Part shown: positions 35,188 to 44,071 of the stretch, piece after piece
Layout: each line of letters begins with the position of its first letter
How positions within the stretch are numbered: the stretch's first letter is position 1
Assembly (NCBI RefSeq): GCF_006980715.1
Contig: NZ_SBHN01000027.1
Span: forward strand, 1 to 64,000
DNA length: 64,000 nucleotides
Origin: Telmatospirillum sp. J64-1
GTDB taxonomy: Bacteria > Pseudomonadota > Alphaproteobacteria > Rhodospirillales > Magnetospirillaceae
Direction of reading: 5' to 3'
Position numbers and translations under genes: made by a program
Notes under the pieces: generated by a model
The model's input: only the letters and a program-made list of their open reading frames with translations
What the model was told of the DNA's origin: nothing
The model's database searches: none

Positions 35188-36654
35188 ATGGACGCAACAC
35201 GGAAAAGAGCGGCTTGGTCTGCATGGTGGGCGATGCTGGAAACCGGAGGACTGACAATCCTTTCGGTCGTCAGCATCGTCATCCTGGCACGATATCTCTC
35301 ACCCCGGGAAATCGGCATTGCCGCGCTGGCCCTGGGGGTCGTCCAGGTTCTGTGCATGATTGTCGAAATGCTGTTCCACGACGCCCTGGTGCAACGCCAG
35401 AACCTGACCCGGCGCCATGTGGACAGCGTCTTCTGGACCACGACCGCTCTGGGCCTATTGTTCACCTTGCTGTGCTGGTGGATCGCCGCGCCCATGGCCG
35501 CGCTGTTCGACGAGCCGGAACTGGCCCCGGTGCTGTCCTGGATGGGCCTGGCGATGGTCTTCGCCGGACTGGGGGCGGCACCGCTGGCGGTCCTGCGACG
35601 GGACCTGCGCTTTCGCGCCCTGACCATCCGTTCCCTTTCCGGCCGCGTGGTCGGGCTGGTGGCGGCCATCGGCCTGGCGATCGGCGGCTTCGGCGTCTGG
35701 GCCCTGGTCGCCCAGCAGGTGCTGATGCTGGGGGTCAGCTGCGCCGTCGGCTGGTGGATGGCCAAGCCACGCTACCGCTTCGGGATTTCCCTGACGGGCC
35801 TGGCGGAACTGGCGGCCTTCGCCTTCGCCTCGGTAGCCGCCCTGCTGATCAGTTTCAGCACCGTGCGCGTCTTCACCCTGCTGGCCGGGTTCTTCCTGGG
35901 GACCACGGCCCTGGGCTTCATCAATCTGGCCTTCCGCGTGGTCGATACCCTGCGCGACGTGCTGGAAATGGTCTCGAACCAGGTGGCCCTGCCCTTCTTC
36001 TCGCGCCGCCAGCAGGACCTGTCGGCCTTGGGGCGGGCCTATTACACGGCGACCGACTTCACCTGCACGCTGACCGTGCCGCTTTTCGCCGGCCTGTTCA
36101 TTACCGCCCCCGACCTGGTGGTCGTGGTATTCGGCGAGAACTGGCTCCCGGCGGTGCCTTATGTGCAGTTGCTGGCCATTCTGGCGGTGCTGCACTTCCC
36201 CCATCTCTACGCCCAAAGCACCCTGGCCGCGCTGGGATATCCCCGCCACAACGTCAGCGTCAATGCGCTGGCCTTCGTCATCTGCGCCGTCGGCATGCTG
36301 ATCTTCGGCCCCATGGGCGCGGCGGCGGCCATGACGGTATGGACGGCGCGGCTGGTGCTGTCGATGCCGGTGCGCGCGGCACTGCTCCATCGCGTGGCGC
36401 AGATCTCCATCGCCAGCCAGACCCGTGCCGCCCTGCCCTCCTTCACCGCTTCGGGCGTCATGGTGACGCTGCTGTGGCTGCTCCACGACAACATGCTGTG
36501 GAACTGGCCGCCGATCGAAAGACTGGCCGCGATGGTCGTCACCGGCGGGGCGATCTACGCCATGACCCTGCTGCTCGTCAGCCCCGGTTCGATCCCACGG
36601 CTCTACCAGTTCCTGTTTGTCGAGATGCGCAAACAAAAGAACCCCGTCCTTTAG
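35188..36654 (+). CDS. Wzx-like polysaccharide flippase (MOP superfamily)
   Basis: A 488-aa protein with about 12-14 membrane segments. The N-terminal AWWAMLETGGLTILSVVSIV, ARYLSPREIGIAALAL and VQRQNLTRRHVDSVFW pattern is typical of the lipopolysaccharide/EPS flippase branch. It moves the undecaprenyl-linked repeat unit to the periplasmic face. Start set at ATG 35188 with GGAAG upstream; the ORF extension to 35155 has no ribosome site. It is 20 bp upstream of a membrane glycosyltransferase gene. Confidence 0.9.
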   Translation: MDATRKRAAWSAWWAMLETGGLTILSVVSIVILARYLSPREIGIAALALGVVQVLCMIVEMLFHDALVQRQNLTRRHVDSVFWTTTALGLLFTLLCWWIAAPMAALFDEPELAPVLSWMGLAMVFAGLGAAPLAVLRRDLRFRALTIRSLSGRVVGLVAAIGLAIGGFGVWALVAQQVLMLGVSCAVGWWMAKPRYRFGISLTGLAELAAFAFASVAALLISFSTVRVFTLLAGFFLGTTALGFINLAFRVVDTLRDVLEMVSNQVALPFFSRRQQDLSALGRAYYTATDFTCTLTVPLFAGLFITAPDLVVVVFGENWLPAVPYVQLLAILAVLHFPHLYAQSTLAALGYPRHNVSVNALAFVICAVGMLIFGPMGAAAAMTVWTARLVLSMPVRAALLHRVAQISIASQTRAALPSFTASGVMVTLLWLLHDNMLWNWPPIERLAAMVVTGGAIYAMTLLLVSPGSIPRLYQFLFVEMRKQKNPVL

Positions 36655-36674
36655 TTTCTGCGGAGAAGATGCGA

Positions 36675-37955
36675 ATGGCCGAGCTGTTTTTCGCCCTATC
36701 ACTGGTGCTGATGATGCTCGCCCTGCACCCGTTCACCACCTATCCCCTCAGCCTCAAATGGCTGCGGCGGAAGTTCCACCGGCCGCTCAACCTGCCTGCC
36801 GAGCCGTCGGCCCCGCCGCCCATGGCGATCCTCACCTGCGCCTATAACGAGGAAGCGGTCATTCGCGACAAGGCGGAAAACCTGCTGGCCCTGCGCGAGA
36901 CCGTGCCCGAGTTGGAAATCATGATCTATGTCGATGCGGCCAGCGACCGCACCGCCGAGATCCTGCGGGAATACGAGGACCGCATCACCGTCATCGTCTC
37001 GCCCACCCGCGAGGGCAAGACCTATGGCATGAACCTGATGGTCGCGCGCACCACCGCGCCCATCGTCGTCTTCACCGACGCCAATGTGACCATCGAGAAG
37101 GAAGCGCTGGTCAATCTCGCCCGCTATTTCGAGGACCCGGACGTGGGCTGCGTGTGCAGCCATCTGATCTACGACAATGACAAGGACAGCGTGACCGCCG
37201 CCTCGGGCGCCGCCTACTGGCGCATGGAGGAATGGATCAAGCAGCTGGAAAGCGACACCGGCTCGGCCATGGGCGCCGACGGGTCGATGTTCGCCATTCG
37301 CCGCGAATTGCACCGTCCCGCGCCCGAGGAATTGTTCGACGACATGGTCGTCTCCTTCAACGTGCTGTGCGAGGGCTCGCGCATCGTGCGCGGCGCCGAC
37401 GTGCTGGCGCATGAGACCACCACTTCCTCGGCCCGCGACGAATTCCACCGCAAGATCCGCATCGGCTGCGCCTCGTGGTCGGCCCATCGCCATCTGTGGC
37501 CGCGCATCCGCCGCCTGGACGGATGGAACCTCTACAAATACGTCTCGCACAAGCTGCTGCGCTGGCTGTGCTTCTTCAGCCTTGCCGCTTCCGGCGTGTT
37601 CTTCCTGGCCGGCATTGCCGCCGCCGGGGCTCCGCTGACGGCGCTGGGACTGCTGCTCGCCGGACTGACGGCCGCCGCCGCCGGCCATTACCTGAACATC
37701 CCCCCCTTCAACAAGGCGGTCGACATCCTGCTGGCGATGCTGGCCACCGGCATCGGCGTCCTGCGCTCCATGTCCGGGCAGAATTTCCGGACCTGGACCC
37801 CCGTCGCCTCCATCCGCCGCCAAGCCCTGGCCCCTGCCGCCGCCAATCAGAATGCCCCTCTGAGCGGCCCGCGCGGCGATGCCGTCATCACGACGGATGA
37901 GGCTTCATCCCCGAAAGAGCGGAACCCTTCCCGGAAGACAGCGGGAGTAGAGTAA
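36675..37955 (+). CDS. Membrane-associated family 2 glycosyltransferase
   Basis: A 426-aa enzyme with one N-terminal hydrophobic segment, a GT2 domain (ILTCAYNEEAVIRDKAEN, YVDAASDRTAEIL, VFTDANV, and ADGSMFAIRR) and two to three C-terminal membrane segments. The layout resembles processive or lipid-linked EPS transferases, but a clear QxxRW motif is not seen, so non-processive sugar addition is more likely. ATG 36675 lies 9 bases after GGAG; ATG 36669 is an alternative with poor spacing. Follows the flippase gene directly. Confidence 0.88.
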   Translation: MAELFFALSLVLMMLALHPFTTYPLSLKWLRRKFHRPLNLPAEPSAPPPMAILTCAYNEEAVIRDKAENLLALRETVPELEIMIYVDAASDRTAEILREYEDRITVIVSPTREGKTYGMNLMVARTTAPIVVFTDANVTIEKEALVNLARYFEDPDVGCVCSHLIYDNDKDSVTAASGAAYWRMEEWIKQLESDTGSAMGADGSMFAIRRELHRPAPEELFDDMVVSFNVLCEGSRIVRGADVLAHETTTSSARDEFHRKIRIGCASWSAHRHLWPRIRRLDGWNLYKYVSHKLLRWLCFFSLAASGVFFLAGIAAAGAPLTALGLLLAGLTAAAAGHYLNIPPFNKAVDILLAMLATGIGVLRSMSGQNFRTWTPVASIRRQALAPAAANQNAPLSGPRGDAVITTDEASSPKERNPSRKTAGVE

Positions 37956-37964
37956 CCGCCTGAA

Positions 37965-37979
37965 TGTATTGTGAATACA
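37965..37979. promoter_or_regulatory. Inverted repeat upstream of the sugar transferase
   Basis: TGTATT-GTG-AATACA lies in the 62-bp gap before the sugar transferase gene, about 38 bp from its start. It is a plausible operator or small promoter element. No equal copy was found upstream of the other EPS genes. Confidence 0.25.
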
Positions 37980-38017
37980 GTTGGGCTGGACCGAAATACC
38001 CGACGATGTGAGGAAGC

Positions 38018-39439
38018 ATGAAACTCGGTGTCGCACGCGAAGCTGTCCGGTCTAAGGCTACGGACGGTGCCGGCCCGGTCCTGCTGGCTACCGCCGACGC
38101 TGCCGGTCTTGCTTTGGGCTTTGGGGCTGCCGCCGCCATTTCCTTGCTCTTGGTCTCTACACCGGTCGAAGAATTCGGCTTCTGGCCGCGACGGCTGCTG
38201 GCCCTGGGGGCGGCGCTAATTCTGGTATTTGCACTGCTCGGCCATTACGGACGTGGGCGCTCGTGGCAGAATCAGCGCCGCGAGGCCGGACAGGCGGCCC
38301 TGCTGCTGGCCGGGGCCGCGGTCCTCGACGCCGTTGCCCTACCCGCCGAGGGCGTTCCGGTGCCGGTCGAAGTCATGGCCCTGGCATGGCTGACGGCCAT
38401 CCCCCTGGTGCTGGGCGCGCGTCTCGCGGTGCGTGCCCTGCGCCCGCGCATGGTGCCGGTGATGCTGGTCGGTTCCGGAGCCAATGCCCTGGACGCCGCC
38501 GCCGTGCTGCGGACCAGCCGCGAAAGCCATTACAGCGTCCTGGGCATCCTGCCGCCCGAGCATTTCCTGCGCGACAGCCTCGCGGGTCCCGTCCTGGCCG
38601 AGGACGAACTGGATGCCGTTCTGGCCGCCTCGTCCCCGTCGCTGGTGGTGATCGCCCCGGAAACCCTGGGCAGCGGCAGCGAGCAGATGCTGATCGAGGC
38701 CCTGGACCGGCGCGGCATGGAAGTGGCCCTGGTGCCGCCGACGCGCGGCCTGGGCTCGGGCGATCTGGAACTGGATTCCTTCTTCACCCACGACCTGGTG
38801 ATGCTGTCCTGCCGCCGCCGCAACGGCCAGCCGGGCATGATCGCCAAGCGGCTGTTCGACATCGTCGCCACCAGCCTTCTGCTGCTGTTCTTCGCGCCGC
38901 TGATGGGCATCATCGCCCTGCTGGTGAAGATGGACGGCGGGCCGGCGATGTTCGGCCATACCCGGATCGGCCGCCATGGCCGCGAGTTCAAATGCCTCAA
39001 ATTCCGCACCATGGTCACCGACGCCGACAAGGTTCTGGAAGACCTGCTGGCGCGCGATCCGGCGGCCCGCGCGGAATGGGAGAAGGATTTCAAGCTGCGC
39101 AAGGACCCCCGAATCACCCGGATCGGCAGTTTCCTGCGCCGTTCCAGCCTGGACGAACTGCCCCAATTGCTGAATGTACTGAAAGGCGACATGAGCCTGG
39201 TCGGGCCGCGCCCCATCGTGCGCAAGGAAATCGAACGCTATGGCGACGCCATCCGTTACTACTTCATGTGCCCGTCCGGGATCACCGGCCTATGGCAGGT
39301 CAGCGGACGCAACGACACGACCTATGAACGGCGAGTCGCCCTGGACAGCTGGTATGCCAGGAACTGGTCCCTGTGGCTCGACATCGTCATTCTGTTGCGG
39401 ACGGTGAAGGTCCTTCTGAACCGGTCGGGGGCTTACTGA
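38018..39439 (+). CDS. Undecaprenyl-phosphate sugar phosphotransferase (WbaP/ExoY-like)
   Basis: A 473-aa polyprenyl glycosylphosphotransferase that starts each EPS repeat by moving a sugar-1-phosphate onto undecaprenyl phosphate. About four N-terminal membrane segments and a CoA-binding-like middle domain come first. The catalytic bacterial-transferase domain begins with AKRLFDIVATSLLLLFFAPL, followed by GREFKCLKFRTMV, SLDELPQLLNVLKGDMSLVG and PSGITGLWQVSGRND. The ribosome site GAGGAAG precedes ATG 38018. This is the priming enzyme for the cluster; the first sugar (glucose or galactose) cannot be told from sequence. Confidence 0.95.
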   Translation: MKLGVAREAVRSKATDGAGPVLLATADAAGLALGFGAAAAISLLLVSTPVEEFGFWPRRLLALGAALILVFALLGHYGRGRSWQNQRREAGQAALLLAGAAVLDAVALPAEGVPVPVEVMALAWLTAIPLVLGARLAVRALRPRMVPVMLVGSGANALDAAAVLRTSRESHYSVLGILPPEHFLRDSLAGPVLAEDELDAVLAASSPSLVVIAPETLGSGSEQMLIEALDRRGMEVALVPPTRGLGSGDLELDSFFTHDLVMLSCRRRNGQPGMIAKRLFDIVATSLLLLFFAPLMGIIALLVKMDGGPAMFGHTRIGRHGREFKCLKFRTMVTDADKVLEDLLARDPAARAEWEKDFKLRKDPRITRIGSFLRRSSLDELPQLLNVLKGDMSLVGPRPIVRKEIERYGDAIRYYFMCPSGITGLWQVSGRNDTTYERRVALDSWYARNWSLWLDIVILLRTVKVLLNRSGAY

Positions 39440-39461
39440 CGACTGACGGGAGACTGCGCCC

Positions 39462-39644
39462 ATGACCACCCCGACGCTGCCGCCGCGCGTGCATATCGAC
39501 CTGCCCAATTCCCCGCCGCTCTTTCCCGTCCTGCTGCTGCACGGACCGGCCCGCCCCCTGCCCCTGCGCTGGCGCTTCACCGCCATCACCGGCTCCGGCC
39601 TCGCCCCCTGGGGAATGATCGTCCTGGCCCTGTCGCTGAGCTGA
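39462..39644 (+). CDS. Possible small protein, 60 aa
   Basis: A short Pro/Leu-rich ORF, 22 bp after the sugar transferase and in the same direction. It ends in a hydrophobic stretch (GMIVLALSLS). It has no recognised domain and no strong ribosome site. It may be a real small EPS-associated protein or a chance ORF in GC-rich DNA. Confidence 0.25.
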   Translation: MTTPTLPPRVHIDLPNSPPLFPVLLLHGPARPLPLRWRFTAITGSGLAPWGMIVLALSLS

Positions 39645-39698
39645 CAGCCGGGAAAGCGCAAGGACGCCCCGCCAGAGGAATAAGGGATTTCCCGGCCT

Positions 39699-40265
39699 TC
39701 AGCCGACTTCCTGGAGAGGCCGGGTCGCTTGAAGCAGCCTCTCCCGAAGCGCCGCCTTGTCGGGCAGGTCCACTTTCGACAGCCTGGCCAGCCAGATGCC
39801 GTCGGCGGCAAGCCGGAGAAGGCAAAGTTCCTCGGCGCCATCCGTGTCCCGGTGCCTTTCCTGGCGGCGATTATACCAGTCGGCCCACAAGGCCCGCATC
39901 CGCGCGTCACCGATCATCAAGGAGGAAAGCCCGCCCTTGACCGGACTATCGCCCTCCCAGCCGTCTTCCATCACGGCCTCGACATATGCCCTGGTGAACG
40001 AGCCATAGGCCTCCCCGTCGCTTGCCATCAAGCTGTCGATCCGCGCTTCCAGATCGCCGACCAGCCCGTGGAAAATCGCATCCAGGAGGTCTTGCTTGCT
40101 GGCGAAATGATGCAGGAAGCCGCCCTTGGTGACCCCTGCTGCATCCGCCACGGCCTGGACGGTCACCGCATGCAGCCCCTGTTCCAGGGCAATCCGTAGC
40201 GCCTGTTCCATCAGGGTTTTCCGGACCAGTTCAGGCTGCTTCTTGCGCTTATAGGCATTCGTCAT
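39699..40265 (-). CDS. TetR-family transcriptional regulator
   Basis: A 188-aa regulator. N-terminal helix-turn-helix reads LRIALEQGLHAVTVQAVADA then VTKGGFLHHFASKQDLLDAI, the common TetR form with GGFLHHF in place of YYHF. ATG 40265 is preferred over the 40319 start. It lies downstream of, and in the same direction as, the small multidrug export gene; a perfect inverted repeat before that gene is the likely operator. Probably represses its own operon and is released by a drug-like ligand. Confidence 0.9.
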   Translation of the reverse strand: MTNAYKRKKQPELVRKTLMEQALRIALEQGLHAVTVQAVADAAGVTKGGFLHHFASKQDLLDAIFHGLVGDLEARIDSLMASDGEAYGSFTRAYVEAVMEDGWEGDSPVKGGLSSLMIGDARMRALWADWYNRRQERHRDTDGAEELCLLRLAADGIWLARLSKVDLPDKAALRERLLQATRPLQEVG

Positions 40266-40325
40266 GCGTTCATCCACCAAGCAAGTCCAGGCGCGCCGTG
40301 CCCGTCGGGAAATGGGCATTGCGCC

Positions 40326-40808
40326 TTACAATACCGGCAATTCGCCTGGATCGGCGAAGGCCGCCACACCGAATTCGGCCAGCGCCCCGAAAAACAGGGA
40401 ACAGACCGCCAGCGAAACCATGAACCAGAACAGGACGAGCTTCCGGGAAGACCCCATCGCGACGGCGGCAAGCGCGGCGATATGAGAGCCGATCAGGAAC
40501 GGCCCCAGGAAGGCAAGGCCGGGAATCCCGAAGCGGTCGATCAGCCAACGGGCCTTCGGATTCTCCACTATTCCCTCGCTCCGTGTGCCGGGGCAAGAGG
40601 GTTTCCTGCGCCTGTTCCACCAGTTCCGCAGCCCGTCCCCCGCCAGGATGATCGGCAGGACCGTCAAGGCATTCCCGATGAAGCCCGCGAGGACGGCGGG
40701 AACGAGATGCAGCCCTGCGACGACCCCAGCCGGTACGGCCAGCCAGACCTCCAGGATGGGAATGCCCGACGCGACCATGACGGAGAGGAAAAGAGACAGT
40801 TGCGACAT
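40326..40808 (-). CDS. Small multidrug export-family membrane protein
   Basis: A 160-aa protein with four hydrophobic segments, matching the Sm_multidrug_ex family pattern: GIPILEVWLAVPAGVVAGL near the N-terminus and FGIPGLAFLGPFLIGSHIAA in the second half, split by a basic loop (NWWNRRRK). The family name comes from limited evidence, so drug export is presumed rather than shown. It is operonic with the TetR-type gene 60 bp downstream. Confidence 0.8.
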   Translation of the reverse strand: MSQLSLFLSVMVASGIPILEVWLAVPAGVVAGLHLVPAVLAGFIGNALTVLPIILAGDGLRNWWNRRRKPSCPGTRSEGIVENPKARWLIDRFGIPGLAFLGPFLIGSHIAALAAVAMGSSRKLVLFWFMVSLAVCSLFFGALAEFGVAAFADPGELPVL

Positions 40809-40866
40809 CCCGGCACCATGCCCCCAGACTCTTGACGCAGGGCCAGAAACGAAGCGCCCCGCACAA

Positions 40867-40890
40867 AAGATACCGTCCAGGTGGTATCTT
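40867..40890. promoter_or_regulatory. Perfect inverted repeat, likely TetR operator
   Basis: AAGATACC (40867-40874) and GGTATCTT (40883-40890) form a perfect 8-bp inverted repeat with an 8-bp spacer, about 59 bp upstream of the small multidrug export start. Its size and symmetry fit a TetR-dimer site, and a TetR gene is the second gene of the operon. Confidence 0.65.
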
Positions 40891-40904
40891 ACAAGTCGGA
40901 GGCA

Positions 40905-40936
40905 TAAAAAAACCGCGCCCCGATACCGGAGCGCGG
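40905..40936 (-). terminator. Rho-independent terminator of ssb
   Basis: On the minus strand CCGCGCTCC pairs with GGGGCGCGG and is followed by seven T. It lies 39-70 bp after the ssb stop codon and separates ssb from the multidrug export operon. Confidence 0.85.
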
Positions 40937-40974
40937 CCTTTTCAGATGCTCAAGACGCCAAGAGCAAGACTGGA

Positions 40975-41499
40975 TCAGAACGGAATTTCGTCGTCCAGGT
41001 CCGGCGGAGCGTCCCAACCCTGGCCGCCGCCGGTCTGGCCGCCACGGCCGCCGCCCTGGGGCTGGCGCTGCTGTCCGCCGCCGCCGCCGAAGCCGCCACC
41101 ACCGTAACCGCCGCCGAAATCGTCACCGCCGGCACCGCCGCCTTCGCCACGCCCGTCGAGCAGGGTCAGTTCGCCCTTGAAGCGCGAGAGGACGATTTCG
41201 GTGGTGTATTTCTCGACGCCGCTCTGGTCGGTCCATTTGCGGGTCTGCAGCTGGCCTTCGACATAGACCTTGCTGCCCTTGCGTAGGTAACGCTCCGAAA
41301 TGTCGGCCAGGTTGGGATTGAAGATCACCACCCGGTGCCATTCGGTCTTTTCACGACGCTCGCCCGACTGCCGGTCCTTCCAGGATTCCGACGTGGCCAC
41401 CGACAGCTGGACGATTTTCGAGCCGTCCTGCGCGTGGCGCACTTCCGGATCGCGCCCCAGATTGCCGATCAGGATGACCTTGTTGACACTGCCAGCCAT
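40975..41499 (-). CDS. ssb: Single-stranded DNA-binding protein
   Basis: A 174-aa SSB. N-terminal OB fold ([46 protein letters not shown]), then a Gly/Gln-rich flexible linker from about residue 115, and the acidic tail DLDDEIPF that docks DNA repair and replication partners. It coats single-stranded DNA in replication, recombination and repair. ATG 41499 chosen because the MAGSVNK start is universal. It is oriented away from uvrA, from which it is separated by about 7 kb. Confidence 0.97.
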   Translation of the reverse strand: MAGSVNKVILIGNLGRDPEVRHAQDGSKIVQLSVATSESWKDRQSGERREKTEWHRVVIFNPNLADISERYLRKGSKVYVEGQLQTRKWTDQSGVEKYTTEIVLSRFKGELTLLDGRGEGGGAGGDDFGGGYGGGGFGGGGGQQRQPQGGGRGGQTGGGQGWDAPPDLDDEIPF

Positions 41500-41614
41500 G
41501 CTGCCACTCTCCTGTTTCTCCGAAGCGCGCACCATAGGCCAGGCCAAGCCTTTCGTCCATACCCAGCCCGAGCGGTTCCGCAACAGAAGTGCCGCAGGAC
41601 CGGCCGGAAGAGCC

Positions 41615-42457
41615 TCAGATGTCGCTGCGCCCCTTGACTTCTGCCAAACGGCGGGCGGTGCCGGAAGCGGCTTCCCTTCCTTCCGCGCCGGTGCGCATCA
41701 CTTCATCCCAGCCGCCGGCACCGCTCTTGAGGTCGCCCAGCACCTCCAGGCGGCTGACCAGGGCGGACTGGGCACCGGCATTCTCGGGCCACAGGGCCAG
41801 CAGCGTGTCATAGGCCAGCACCGCATCCCAGGCATGCCCCACTTCCGCCAGGGACTGGACGGCCTTGGCATAATCCTGTTCGGTGGCGGTGGCCGGCGGT
41901 TCCCCCGGCGGCAGGACCAGCAGGCCGCGGCTGCCATGACGCTCCCATTCCTGCTGGAAGGCGGCGAGACTGCGACGCTGGACGGCACCGTCGGAATGCT
42001 GCACCAGCACTTCGCCCTTGGGCAGGTCATAGCCGGTCACCAGCAGGGCGTTCCAGTCGCCGCCGAAGGACGAGCCCTCCTCCAACAGGGCCACCACGGG
42101 ATGACCGGCGGCCAGTTCGCGGAACAACGCCTCCAATCCCCGAACCGGATAGGCCACACGGCCATGACGGGAAACCACGCGCTGGGCGGCATCCGCCAAG
42201 CCTGGACCGCCCTTTCCCATTTGCCGCGCCAGCTTCGCCGGCGGCACCGGACGACCGGCCCAGGCCAGGGCGCTGGACAAGGCCGCAGGGCCTTCGGCGC
42301 GGGCCTCGGCCGCCACGGGCAGGGCGGAAAGGCTGTGGGATTGCGGAAGATGGGAAAATTGCGTCCGGTCCAGCCGGGACTGCGAACAGGCTCCGGCGGC
42401 GAGCGCGGCACAGATTGCGGCCGTGGCGGCCAGGAAGGATCTGCTGAAAACGGACAT
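41615..42457 (-). CDS. Lipoprotein with a C39-like (PA2778-type) peptidase fold lacking catalytic residues
   Basis: A 280-aa predicted lipoprotein (signal [18 protein letters not shown], lipobox LAAGAC). The middle resembles PA2778-family C39-like peptidases, but the active-site segment, normally QCGPAAL, reads [11 protein letters not shown], and the usual His before the hydrophobic strand is replaced in [11 protein letters not shown]. Both catalytic Cys and His therefore appear lost. The last third is helical and TPR-like ([20 protein letters not shown]). It is probably a binding or scaffold protein at the outer membrane or periplasm. Start taken at ATG 42457. Family match was judged by eye. 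Confidence 0.7.
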   Translation of the reverse strand: MSVFSRSFLAATAAICAALAAGACSQSRLDRTQFSHLPQSHSLSALPVAAEARAEGPAALSSALAWAGRPVPPAKLARQMGKGGPGLADAAQRVVSRHGRVAYPVRGLEALFRELAAGHPVVALLEEGSSFGGDWNALLVTGYDLPKGEVLVQHSDGAVQRRSLAAFQQEWERHGSRGLLVLPPGEPPATATEQDYAKAVQSLAEVGHAWDAVLAYDTLLALWPENAGAQSALVSRLEVLGDLKSGAGGWDEVMRTGAEGREAASGTARRLAEVKGRSDI

Positions 42458-42659
42458 GGTGGGCACACTCCCTGCGGCTTTTCCTCAGCATGTCGGGCCG
42501 CGAAAAAGGGAAAACGATGCCTCCTCGCCCTCTGCCACATGCGTGCGCCGCAAGGATTCCGTACTAGCCATTCCGGCTGGATTCCCTTTTCTCCCCTTTG
42601 TGCAATAAGTTGAATAAGCTAACTCCAAGGATCACTTCTCCACCTCGAATTGGAGGCGA

Positions 42660-43886
42660 ATGATGATGAACAAATTCTTCAAGCTGGGCCTTGCCGGATT
42701 GGTCGCGGCGGGATTATCGGCTTCTCCCGCCACCGCGCAGGAAGCTTTGAAGATCGGGGCGCTGATGCCGCTGACGGGATCGCTCCAGGCCTTCGGCGAG
42801 ACGGCTCTCAACGGCATCCGGCTGGCGGTCGAGGAGATCAATGCCGCCGGCGGCGTACTCGGCCAGCCCATCGCCCTCGCCGTCGCCGACGACCAGGGCA
42901 GCCCCCAGGCCGGGGTCGATGCCGCCCAGCGCCTAATCTCCGTCGAACGCTCTCATGCCATCATCGGTGCCATGTCCTCGGGCATCACCATTCCCGTCGC
43001 CCGCTCGGTCACCGCCCCCGCCCAGGTGCCGCAGATTTCCAACGCCTCCACCTCGCCGGTACTCACCACGCTGGAAGACAACGACTTCCTGTTCCGCACC
43101 CTGGCTTCGGACGCCTTCCAGGGCGTCGCCATGGCCCAGGTGGCGCAGGAAAAGGGCTTCAGCACCGTCGGAATCATCTACATCAACAACGATTACGGCC
43201 AGGGCCTTGCCGAATCCTTCCAGGAAGCCTTCGAGGCTGCGGGCGGAAAGGTCACCTCCTCCGCCCCCTATGCCGAAAAGCAGGCCAGCTTCCGCGGTGA
43301 ATTGCAGCGCGCCTCGCAAGGCCGCCCCGACGCCCTGATCCTGATCGCCTATCCCGGCGACGGCATTCCAATCCTGCGCCAGGCCCTGGAAGGCGGTTTC
43401 TTCCAGCGCTTCGTCTTCTCGGATGGCATGAGGGCCCCCGAAGTCGTGCAGGCCATCGGCGGGGATATCCTGGAAGGCATGGGCGGCACCGCCCCCGAAG
43501 CGCCGGAAGGCAGCGCCTCGGCCCAGACCTTCGCCGAAGCCTATAACGCCCGCTTCGGCGAAATGCCCACCAGGCCCTATATCGACACCGCCTATGACGC
43601 CACCTATGTGCTGGCCCTGGCCGCGCAGAAGGCCGGTTCGGTCAACGGCGTGGCGATCCGCGACGCCCTACGCGACGTCGCCAATGCGCCGGGTGTCGAG
43701 ATTGGCCCGGGCCAATGGGCCCAGGCGCTGGAAGCCCTGAACCAGGGCCAGGACGTCAATTACACCGGGGCCTCGGGTTCGGTGGAATTCGACGAGGCCG
43801 GCGACGTTACCGGCACCTTCGCCCATTGGGAAATCCAGAACGGCGAGATCGTGACGATCAAGATCTTCGAACCCGACGCGCAGTAA
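42660..43886 (+). CDS. Branched-chain amino-acid-type ABC substrate-binding protein (LivK-like)
   Basis: A 408-aa periplasmic binding protein with a clear signal peptide (KFFKLGLAGLVAAGLSASPATAQ, cleaved after AQ). Mature start EALKIGALMPLTGSLQAFGE and the receptor-ligand-binding fold (HAIIGAMSSGITIPVARSV, GIIYINNDYGQGLAESF) fit the Leu/Ile/Val or amide/urea receptor class. GGAGGCGA precedes ATG 42660. It is on the opposite strand from the livGFHM genes 1.2 kb away and convergent with them, an unusual layout for a cognate receptor. The ligand is not readable from sequence. Confidence 0.9.
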   Translation: MMMNKFFKLGLAGLVAAGLSASPATAQEALKIGALMPLTGSLQAFGETALNGIRLAVEEINAAGGVLGQPIALAVADDQGSPQAGVDAAQRLISVERSHAIIGAMSSGITIPVARSVTAPAQVPQISNASTSPVLTTLEDNDFLFRTLASDAFQGVAMAQVAQEKGFSTVGIIYINNDYGQGLAESFQEAFEAAGGKVTSSAPYAEKQASFRGELQRASQGRPDALILIAYPGDGIPILRQALEGGFFQRFVFSDGMRAPEVVQAIGGDILEGMGGTAPEAPEGSASAQTFAEAYNARFGEMPTRPYIDTAYDATYVLALAAQKAGSVNGVAIRDALRDVANAPGVEIGPGQWAQALEALNQGQDVNYTGASGSVEFDEAGDVTGTFAHWEIQNGEIVTIKIFEPDAQ

Positions 43887-44005
43887 GCCCAAGACACGAG
43901 AACAGCTTCGATTGAGCCGGGGCTGTACCAAGGTCCGGTTTCTGTGAAGCCGCCCCCTATGTGACGTTGCTAAGCCAGTGAAGATTTTCTCAAAGGATCT
44001 AAAAG

Positions 44006-44036
44006 AAAAGCGCCTGTCATGATGACAGGCGCTTTT
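44006..44036. terminator. Perfect 15-bp-arm bidirectional terminator
   Basis: AAAAGCGCCTGTCAT and its exact complement flank a single G at 44021, with A and T runs at the ends. It lies between the LivK-like gene and the convergent lipoprotein gene and should stop transcription from both. Confidence 0.9.
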
Positions 44037-44071
44037 CATCAAGCCATCATCGCCCTTGAGGAGGGTATCGC

